From: Neisseria subflava
GTDB lineage: Bacteria > Pseudomonadota > Gammaproteobacteria > Burkholderiales > Neisseriaceae
Assembly: GCF_005221305.1 (NCBI RefSeq)
Contig: NZ_CP039887.1
Span: forward strand, 1,178,001 to 1,242,000
Reading direction: 5' to 3'
Length of the DNA stretch: 64,000 nucleotides
Shown piece after piece: positions 24,605 through 32,100 of the stretch. Under the pieces are notes generated by a model that had not been told where the DNA came from, ran no database searches, and saw nothing but the letters and a program-made list of their open reading frames with translations. How positions within the stretch are numbered: the first letter of the stretch is position 1; every line of letters begins with the position of its first letter. A program made the translations under genes and the position numbers.

Positions 24605-24644
24605 TTTCAGACGACCTCAAAGAAGATAGTGAGGTTGTCTGAAA
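24605..24644 (-). terminator. DUS-variant inverted repeat after the first immunity gene
   Basis: TTTCAGACGACCTCA and TGAGGTTGTCTGAAA form a 15-bp stem with one G-T pair, made from the AGGTCGTCTGAA variant of the DUS. It is about 110 nt after the stop codon of the minus-strand gene at 24756. Confidence 0.6.
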
Positions 24645-24735
24645 AGCGGAAACCGCGTGCGTGCGTACTGCACATATCCTACGTCAGGACTGAAGGTTTT
24701 GTGCGGGCTACGGCTTGCTACACACGCCACGTCAA
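24634..24735 (+). repeat. About 100-bp repeat flanking an Rhs module (copy 1)
   Basis: This sequence, from a DUS-like GTCTGAAAAGC through CCTACGTCAGGA to ACGGCTTGCTACAC, is homologous to the reverse complement of 60440-60545. Conserved parts are GTCTGAAAAGCxGAA, CCTACGTC, GGAGGTTTT or GAAGGTTTT, and ACGGCTTGCTACAC. Read in the direction of the adjacent immunity gene, both copies lie directly downstream of that gene, so the element marks the 3' edge of the toxin/immunity module. Confidence 0.7.
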
Positions 24736-24755
24736 AATTGGAAGTTTCACACAGG

Positions 24756-25427
24756 CTAAAACCAGCAAGTTGCTAGGACTGCACCATTCGAAATATCAAC
24801 TTCCCAAGTATCTGAAATCAATCCTTTGTAATTGGACTCAACAATAAAATGTTCGTCATCTATCCAACGGAAATTCAAGCTACACCATATATCGATATAA
24901 GATGGTTGTTCTGTCAGCAACGTACCCTGCTTAACTATTTCCCCTTTTTTATCAGATACTGTCCAACTAATTTTAAAATGGTAAAGATCACAATATGCCC
25001 ATAAGGAGAGATATTGTTTCCTATTGGGGCTAAGTTTCCGCTTTTTTATTTGCTTTTTAAATGTTAAATCAGACGTTAAACAGGTTTGGTAAGCAGTCTC
25101 CAATGGCTCTCTCGACCAATTGTAATCAGACGCAATATCAAGCATTCCTTGATGAACAACATTTAACTGCATGATTTTCTTATCTTTTTCTGATAGAGAG
25201 GTATACTTTTTGAAGTCAAAAAGCTGATAAGAATCAGCACTCCCCAATATTTTTTCTTTGGGCGGAAATGGACCATTCTCCCATAAGAAAATATTACATT
25301 TAATCACCTTTTTGGAATCAAACTTAGGTATTGAAATAAGATAAAGCTCCGGAATAGCAAAGGTTTCTTGATTAAATTCAGAAATTCTTTCATCGTTTTG
25401 AAAGTATAAACAAATTTCGTTAATCAT
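24756..25427 (-). CDS. Putative immunity protein of the truncated Rhs (223 aa)
   Basis: A 223-aa soluble, AT-rich gene that starts 15 nt after the stop of the Rhs gene at 25443, the standard position for the cognate immunity gene. No signal peptide or TM is visible, as expected for protection against a cytoplasmic toxin. I do not recognise the family; visible features are an N-terminal MINEICLYFQNDERISEF, a central SLWAYCDLYHFKISW and a C-terminal DTWEVDISNGAVLATCWF. The immunity role is inferred from position only. Downstream lie a module-flanking repeat and a DUS hairpin. Confidence 0.7.
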   Translation of the reverse strand: MINEICLYFQNDERISEFNQETFAIPELYLISIPKFDSKKVIKCNIFLWENGPFPPKEKILGSADSYQLFDFKKYTSLSEKDKKIMQLNVVHQGMLDIASDYNWSREPLETAYQTCLTSDLTFKKQIKKRKLSPNRKQYLSLWAYCDLYHFKISWTVSDKKGEIVKQGTLLTEQPSYIDIWCSLNFRWIDDEHFIVESNYKGLISDTWEVDISNGAVLATCWF

Positions 25428-25442
25428 AATTTCACTTTCACT

Positions 25443-28400
25443 TTAAGGTCTGTACTGTTTAGGAGGTCTCGCTCCATTATTAGCAGCTCTATAAGCCCTT
25501 ACTTGAGCCTTTTCCCACGCTAAAGCTGCTTCTCTATTTGGTAGTCCATCAATCATTACCGAGCCTGCATAATTAGGATCGCCACCATACTTAACCCTCA
25601 ATTTACTTCGAATCCTCGGCGAATTATTTTCTGTTTTAAAGTAATCTGCCTTTGTTCTAGTTTGCCCGCTAATACCATATTCCATTATTTGCCCTGTTCT
25701 TTTATCGTAAATTTTATATCCGTGCTGAGGCTTTTTTGAACTTTTACAGTTTCCATGACAAGCGCCTGCCTTTACCTGTGCTTTAGCCTGACTTTTCTCT
25801 TTTGAAGTATCACCACTTAGACTTAAAACTGCTCCAATGCCAATTGCTGTTAGTGCAGCTTGCCCTAAAGCAGTTAAAGCAGCACCTATTTCTGGTAAGA
25901 AAACTAATGCCATAGCTATAAAACCAGAGGGATCAGTCCATCCTTGCGCATTAGGTGCAAACCGATAAAGGTTACTACCACCCAACAACCCAATCGGGTC
26001 CTGATTCACAAACCGCCCGGCCTCAGGCTCGTAATAGCGCATCAGATTGTAATGCAGCCCGGTCTCTTCATCGAAGTATTGGTTTTGCAATCTGAACGGC
26101 TGATGCGCGTTCCGATAGACGCGTTCATCCTTTTTCAGACGACCCCAAGCTGTGTATTCGCCGTACCATAAGAGATTGCCGTGGATGTCGGTCATCTCCC
26201 TTGGTATGCCGATTTGGTCGTTGTGGAAATAGGCGAGGTATTGCTTGCCGTCTTTGGCATTGTCAAAGATTTGAGCCAGCGGTTCGTAGCTGTCTTGGTC
26301 GGTATAGATATAGGTGTAGTTGCCTTTGTAGGTGTACTCCTGAAGTAATCGCGTTCCGTCCCAAACGAAGTGGGTGCGTTTCGGGTCGGTACTCGTCCAG
26401 GCAAGTTTGTCTTGGCGTTCTTTAGAAAGCCGTCTGCCGAACGGGTCGTAGGCGTATGTCCAAATTTCGGTATTGCCGGCGGGCTTTTTGATTTCGGCGC
26501 GGACGAGTTGGTTTTCGAGATCGTATTGGTAATACTGGTTTTCGCCGTCGGGTAGCTGGCGGTAGATCAGGTTGCCCAGTGCGTCGTAGGTATATTCGAT
26601 GCCGTTGTATGATTCTAGGCGGTTGCCGCTGCTGATGTTGTTGCCTTTGCCCTTTCCTTCTGCCGTTTTGTTGGAAAGGATGTTGTGGGCGGGATCGAAG
26701 GCGAAGGTTTCGCTGCGGCCGGTTTGGCTGTTGCGGGCTTCCTGAATGCGTCCGATTTTGTCGTAGACGTAATTAAGGACGCCGCTTCTTTGGTCGGCGC
26801 TTTGAATCAGGTTGCCGGCTTTGTCGTAGGCGTAGCGGCGGTTGACGGCGCCGCCGGCCAGCGGGTTTTGTTTGCCGTGAAGCGTTTGTGTGCCGCTCCG
26901 GACGGTACGCTGGCTTTTCAGACGACCCATGGGGTCGTAGTCGTACAGACTGCTGATGTTGCCCTGCGTCCTTTGGATTTCGCGGTGCAGTTTGTCGCGT
27001 TCGATGTCGCTGACGACTTCGCCGTTAAGGCTGATTTGGTGCAGGTGTCCGCTGCCGTAGTACAGGTAATCGATAGGGCGGCCGTCGGGCAGGATGGTGC
27101 GGATGCGGTTGCCCAACGGGTCGTATCGGTAGCCTACGGTGGCGCTTTGGCCGTTGTGGACGGTGGTTTCGCCGATGAGGCGGTTGAGTTCGTCGTAGGC
27201 GAGTTCGACGCTGCTGTGATGGTTGCGGGCTTTGGTCAGGTTGCCGGTAATGGGGTCATATTCGAAACGGGTGCGGCTGATGCCTTCGTCTTTGCTTTGT
27301 CCGTTTTTGTGGGACACTTTGCGGCTTTGTTTTTCGATCAGTTGGCCGAGGATGTTGCGTTTGAAATGGTGGATGTGCCAAGTCTCGGGACGCTCTTTCA
27401 GACGACCTTCATGATTGCTTTGACCGTATTCGGTCTGTTGCACCAGTTGTCCGGCGGCATCGTAGCCGTAGGCGGTGATTTTGCCGTCCCAACCGGTTTC
27501 TTGGATCAGGTTGTCGGTCGGGTCGTAATCGAGACGGTAGGTTTCGCCGTTTTCGTTGGTGAGGACGGTCAGACGGCGGGCTTTGTCGTAGGCGTAGGCG
27601 AAGGTATGGCCCAGCGCGTTGGTGCGTTTGAGCGGCAGTCCGTCCACTGCGAGTTCGTAGGCGGTTTTGGCACCGAGTCCGTCGATGTGGGCGGTCAGAC
27701 GGTTGAGGCGGTCGTATTCGAAGGTTTCGTGACTGCCGTCGGGGTAGTCGGTACGGACCGGGTTGCCCGCTGCGTCGTAGTGGTGGCGGGTGGTATGGCC
27801 CAGCGCATCGGTAACGGTTTCGAGATCGCCGTATTCGGTGTAACCGAAACGGGTGGTTTCGCCGGTACAGTCGGTAAAGCTGACGAGTTGGTCGAGGGTG
27901 TCGTATTGTAGGCGTCGGGTTTTGCCTAAGGCGTCGGTAATGGTTTCGGGCAGCCATTGGGCGTTGTAGCCGTAGCTGGTGGTGTAACCGGCGGGGTCGG
28001 TGATACTGATGAGGTTGCCACGTTTGTCGTAATCGTAGGCGGTAATCCTGCCTGCGGGATCGTTGACGGCAACCGGCAGGTTGAGGGTTTCGTGGTAGTC
28101 GATTTGGGTGCTGCTGCCGTCCGGCGCGGTGATGGCGATGACGTTGCCTTCGGTATCGTAGAGATAGCGGGTTTCGCGTCCGAGCGGGTCGCGCTCTACG
28201 GTAATGCGGCCGTAGCTGTCGCGTTCGCTGTCGCTGCGCTGTCCGTCGGCGTCGATGCGGTAGACGAGTTCCCGGTTTTCGTCGAAACCGTACACTTCCG
28301 TCCGTCCCAATGCGTCGGTAACGACGGTATGGTCTTTGCGGTAGGCGAACGTCCATTCTTCGCCGAGGTTGTTGCTGCTTTTGAGCACTTTGCCGTCGGT

Positions 28401-28460
28401 GTCGTAACGGTCGTATTCGTAGCGGGACACCAGTCCGTCGGGCTGGCTGTGTTCGACCAT
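25443..28460 (-). CDS. N-terminally truncated Rhs protein with variable nuclease-like tip
   Basis: A 1005-aa Rhs protein lacking its N-terminal region. Homology to the Rhs at 29188-33417 continues to about 28515, but the first in-frame ATG is at 28460 (MVEHSQPDG). YD repeats (GNLxxxxDxxG type) fill residues 1 to about 810. The core ends in NQDPIGLLGGSNLY and GWTDPSG. The variable tip (848-1005) has a hydrophobic stretch (848-883) and then YKIYDKRTGQIMEYGISG with a late conserved-looking Glu983 (ALAWEKAQ), which resembles URI/GIY-YIG nuclease toxins. With no loading domain it is probably an orphan cassette not secreted as such. About 1.8 kb of its core is nearly identical to the full-length copy. 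Confidence 0.85.
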   Translation of the reverse strand: MVEHSQPDGLVSRYEYDRYDTDGKVLKSSNNLGEEWTFAYRKDHTVVTDALGRTEVYGFDENRELVYRIDADGQRSDSERDSYGRITVERDPLGRETRYLYDTEGNVIAITAPDGSSTQIDYHETLNLPVAVNDPAGRITAYDYDKRGNLISITDPAGYTTSYGYNAQWLPETITDALGKTRRLQYDTLDQLVSFTDCTGETTRFGYTEYGDLETVTDALGHTTRHHYDAAGNPVRTDYPDGSHETFEYDRLNRLTAHIDGLGAKTAYELAVDGLPLKRTNALGHTFAYAYDKARRLTVLTNENGETYRLDYDPTDNLIQETGWDGKITAYGYDAAGQLVQQTEYGQSNHEGRLKERPETWHIHHFKRNILGQLIEKQSRKVSHKNGQSKDEGISRTRFEYDPITGNLTKARNHHSSVELAYDELNRLIGETTVHNGQSATVGYRYDPLGNRIRTILPDGRPIDYLYYGSGHLHQISLNGEVVSDIERDKLHREIQRTQGNISSLYDYDPMGRLKSQRTVRSGTQTLHGKQNPLAGGAVNRRYAYDKAGNLIQSADQRSGVLNYVYDKIGRIQEARNSQTGRSETFAFDPAHNILSNKTAEGKGKGNNISSGNRLESYNGIEYTYDALGNLIYRQLPDGENQYYQYDLENQLVRAEIKKPAGNTEIWTYAYDPFGRRLSKERQDKLAWTSTDPKRTHFVWDGTRLLQEYTYKGNYTYIYTDQDSYEPLAQIFDNAKDGKQYLAYFHNDQIGIPREMTDIHGNLLWYGEYTAWGRLKKDERVYRNAHQPFRLQNQYFDEETGLHYNLMRYYEPEAGRFVNQDPIGLLGGSNLYRFAPNAQGWTDPSGFIAMALVFLPEIGAALTALGQAALTAIGIGAVLSLSGDTSKEKSQAKAQVKAGACHGNCKSSKKPQHGYKIYDKRTGQIMEYGISGQTRTKADYFKTENNSPRIRSKLRVKYGGDPNYAGSVMIDGLPNREAALAWEKAQVRAYRAANNGARPPKQYRP

Positions 28461-28530
28461 GATGTGGTTGCGGTAGGCGAAACCGCGCAGTTTTTTGCCG
28501 TCGCGTCCGTGAACGGTAGTGAGAAGTTGA

Positions 28531-28543
28531 ATTGTTAAAGAAC
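28531..28543 (-). promoter_or_regulatory. BoxA-like motif at a rhs junction
   Basis: The minus strand reads GTTCTTTAACAAT, identical to the motif at 24587-24599. It sits about 15 nt outside the point where homology between the truncated and full-length rhs stops (about 28515). Function unknown; it could be a scar of the rearrangement. Confidence 0.3.
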
Positions 28544-28548
28544 GAGAA

Positions 28549-28590
28549 AGGCCGTCTGAAAAGGTTTAGGATAGTGTTTTCAGACGGCAT
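28549..28590 (-). terminator. Inverted DUS pair after the SMI1-type immunity gene
   Basis: AGGCCGTCTGAAAA (28549-28562) and TTTTCAGACGGCAT (28577-28590) form a stem of about 12 bp. The second arm is an AT-form DUS (ATGCCGTCTGAA), unlike most of the window. It lies about 65 nt after the stop codon of the immunity gene, in AT-rich sequence without other genes. Confidence 0.7.
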
Positions 28591-28653
28591 GGTGTTATTT
28601 TTGTTAGATTTGCTAAATGATAAATATTTTTAAAATTGATTATTCAAAATTTT

Positions 28654-29154
28654 TTAAATTTCCTCTAGTTTTTCTTTCATCAAGTTTTCTAGCCAGTCTT
28701 CAAATTTTTCAAATTCAGTATCCTCTTCCCACTCTTCAGGAGGAATATCAGGAAAAAAAACACCAAAATTTTCATTTTCTTTTGTAAGAAGGAAACCAGC
28801 TTGCTCGCCAGTTCTTGGAATGGAAATTGTAATTAAGATATTAGGGAATAAATTACAATCAGTTCCTTCAAAAACTTGTTGTGACCAATCATAAAGTTCG
28901 TTAGGAGCTAAAAAATCGAATCCAGGTAGTGACTCATCTTGAAACAAAGTACAAGATCCTACTGTTAGAAGAAATTCTCTATATATATTAGGGAATTTGA
29001 CTTTATATTTTTTTTCAAAATCATTTATCTCATTTAAAGAAACATCATATCTTTTTTTAAAAATAAAATTTGATTTTCCATAATTAATTAAGTTTCCATT
29101 ACTAGATTTGATTAAATCTTGTATATCCACAAGAATTTTTTTGAAATTATCCAT
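28654..29154 (-). CDS. SMI1/KNR4 (SUKH) family immunity protein
   Basis: A 166-aa protein with the SUKH signature in its first half: SLNEINDFEKKYKVKFPNIYREFLLTVGSC (the EIxxFExxxxxxLPxxYxxFL pattern), then a conserved-looking FLAPNELYDWSQQ. SUKH proteins are common immunity proteins to nuclease toxins in polymorphic toxin systems. It starts 33 nt after the stop of the HNH-tipped Rhs at 29188, so it most likely neutralises that nuclease. The gene is AT-rich compared with the Rhs core, as usual for tip/immunity pairs. Confidence 0.87.
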   Translation of the reverse strand: MDNFKKILVDIQDLIKSSNGNLINYGKSNFIFKKRYDVSLNEINDFEKKYKVKFPNIYREFLLTVGSCTLFQDESLPGFDFLAPNELYDWSQQVFEGTDCNLFPNILITISIPRTGEQAGFLLTKENENFGVFFPDIPPEEWEEDTEFEKFEDWLENLMKEKLEEI

Positions 29155-29187
29155 AAATTAATATCCTTCATTCAATTTTTATATCTA

Positions 29188-32100
29188 TTATCTAGGAACA
29201 ATCTGGTTAATTATTCCTGTTGGGGTGCTATATGGCAAATGTGTTCGTAGGGCAGACCCAGTACCGTGTATAGTTGCATTATGAGGGTGTTTCACAGGAG
29301 TTAGATTCCACCATGTATTTGAACCACCATTTTTAAGTGGAATTATATGATGAGGAGTAGCTCCTGCAGGCCATGTATGCCCTGTTTCACGTTCCCACTC
29401 TCGTATTAAGCTTTTTTCTCTTCGAGAAAAGTCTTTACGCATCATGCGATTTTGTCGGACGCTTCTTTGTTTTGCACTAGGTAGTTTATCCTTAATCAAA
29501 CATTTTTGTCTTTGGCTAACAGGAACAAGTGACCACTTATCAACATCATCCATAATGTCATCATATGGAATAATTCTTCTAGGCTTCTTATTCCGTTTTT
29601 TCTTCAAACCCAATGGATCAAACCAAGCATTTGTATTAGAAGCAAAACTATACAAATTGCTCCCACCTAATAGTAAGATAGGATCCTGATTCACAAACCG
29701 CCCGACCTCAGGCTCGTAATACCGCATCAGATTGTAATGCAGCCCCGTCTCTTCATCGAAGTATTGGTTCTGCAATCTGAACGGCTGATGTGCGTTCTTA
29801 TAAACCCGCTCGTCCTTTTTCAGACGACCCCAGGCGGTATATTCGCCGTACCATAACAGATTGCCGTGAATGTCGGTCATCTCTTTAGGTATGCCGATTT
29901 GGTCGTTGTGGAAATAGGCGAGGTATTGTTTGTCGTCTTTGGTGTTGTCAAAGATTTGCGCCAGCGGTTCGTAGCTATCTTGGTCGGTGTAGATATAGGT
30001 GTAGCAGCCTTTGTAGGTGTACTCCTGCAATAAGCGGCTGCCGTCCCAGACGAAGTGGGTCCGTTTCGGATCGGTACTCGTCCAGGCAAGTTTGTCTTGA
30101 CGCTCTTTGGAAAGCCTTCTGCCGAACGGGTCGTAGGCGTATTCCCAAATCTCGGTATTGCCGGCGGGCTTTTTGATTTCGGCGCGGACGAGTTGGTTTT
30201 CGAGGTCGTATTGGTAATATTGGTTTTCGCCATTGGGCAGCTGGCGGTAGATCAGGTTGCCCAGTGCGTCGTAGGTGTATTCGATGCCGTTGTATTCTTT
30301 GAGGCGGTTGCCGCCGGTAAGGTTGGGGTTGGCAGGTGATTTCATACGACCTTGAGTTTTAGGGTCGTCTGAAATCGGGGCGGTCGTTTTGCCCTCTCCC
30401 CGGCCTTCTCCCACGGGAGAGGGAGTAGATGTCGGGATGTCGAGGATGTTGTGGGCGGGGTCGAAGGCGAAGGTTTCGCTGCGGCCGGTTTGGCTGTTGC
30501 GGGCTTCCTGAATGCGTCCGATTTTGTCGTAGACGTAATTAAGGACGCCGCTTCTTTGGTCGGCGCTTTGAATCAGGTTGCTGGCTTTGTCGTAGGCGTA
30601 GCGGCGGTTGACGGCGCCGCCGGCCAGCGGGTTTTGTTTGCCGTGAAGCGTTTGTGTGCCGCTCCGGACGGTACGCTGGCTTTTCAGACGACCCATGGGG
30701 TCGTAGTCGTACAGACTGCTGATGTTGCCCTGCGTCCTTTGGATTTCGCGGTGCAGTTTGTCGCGTTCGATGTCGCTGACGACTTCGCCGTTAAGGCTGA
30801 TTTGGTGCAGGTGTCCGCTGCCGTAGTACAGGTAATCGATAGGGCGGCCGTCGGGCAGGATGGTGCGGATGCGGTTGCCCAACGGGTCGTATCGGTAGCC
30901 TACGGTGGCGCTTTGGCCGTTGTGGACGGTGGTTTCGCCGATGAGGCGGTTGAGTTCGTCGTAGGCGAGTTCGACGCTGCTGTGATGGTTGCGGGCTTTG
31001 GTCAGGTTGCCGGTAATGGGGTCATATTCGAAACGGGTGCGGCTGATGCCTTCGTCTTTGCTTTGTCCGTTTTTGTGGGACACTTTGCGGCTTTGTTTTT
31101 CGATCAGTTGGCCGAGGATGTTGCGTTTGAAATGGTGGATGTGCCAAGTCTCGGGACGCTCTTTCAGACGACCTTCATGATTGCTTTGACCGTATTCGGT
31201 CTGTTGCACCAGTTGTCCGGCGGCATCGTAGCCGTAGGCGGTGATTTTGCCGTCCCAACCGGTTTCTTGGATCAGGTTGTCGGTCGGGTCGTAATCGAGA
31301 CGGTAGGTTTCGCCGTTTTCGTTGGTGAGGACGGTCAGACGGCGGGCTTTGTCGTAGGCGTAGGCGAAGGTATGGCCCAGCGCGTTGGTGCGTTTGAGCG
31401 GCAGTCCGTCCACTGCGAGTTCGTAGGCGGTTTTGGCACCGAGTCCGTCGATGTGGGCGGTCAGACGGTTGAGGCGGTCGTATTCGAAGGTTTCGTGACT
31501 GCCGTCGGGGTAGTCGGTACGGACCGGGTTGCCCGCTGCGTCGTAGTGGTGGCGGGTGGTATGGCCCAGCGCATCGGTAACGGTTTCGAGATCGCCGTAT
31601 TCGGTGTAACCGAAACGGGTGGTTTCGCCGGTACAGTCGGTAAAGCTGACGAGTTGGTCGAGGGTGTCGTATTGTAGGCGTCGGGTTTTGCCTAAGGCGT
31701 CGGTAATGGTTTCGGGCAGCCATTGGGCGTTGTAGCCGTAGCTGGTGGTGTAACCGGCGGGGTCGGTGATACTGATGAGGTTGCCACGTTTGTCGTAATC
31801 GTAGGCGGTAATCCTGCCTGCGGGATCGTTGACGGCAACCGGCAGGTTGAGGGTTTCGTGGTAGTCGATTTGGGTGCTGCTGCCGTCCGGCGCGGTGATG
31901 GCGATGACGTTGCCTTCGGTATCGTAGAGATAGCGGGTTTCGCGTCCGAGCGGGTCGCGCTCTACGGTAATGCGGCCGTAGCTGTCGCGTTCGCTGTCGC
32001 TGCGCTGTCCGTCGGCGTCGATGCGGTAGACGAGTTCCCGGTTTTCGTCGAAACCGTACACTTCCGTCCGTCCCAATGCGTCGGTAACGACGGTATGGTC

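Noticed and set aside
26685..27911. Plus-strand open frame of 408 codons, Val/Gly/Ala-rich, with a twin at 30451-31677
   Set aside because: It is exactly antisense to the Rhs YD-repeat core in both copies; the composition is that of a shadow frame of GC-rich repeats and it has no recognisable domain or ribosome site.
27409..28590. Arg-rich minus-strand open frame of 393 codons in the truncated rhs (twin at 31175-32122)
   Set aside because: It is a frame-shifted reading of the same rhs coding strand; the extreme Arg/Pro content and overlap with a clear Rhs frame mark it as spurious.
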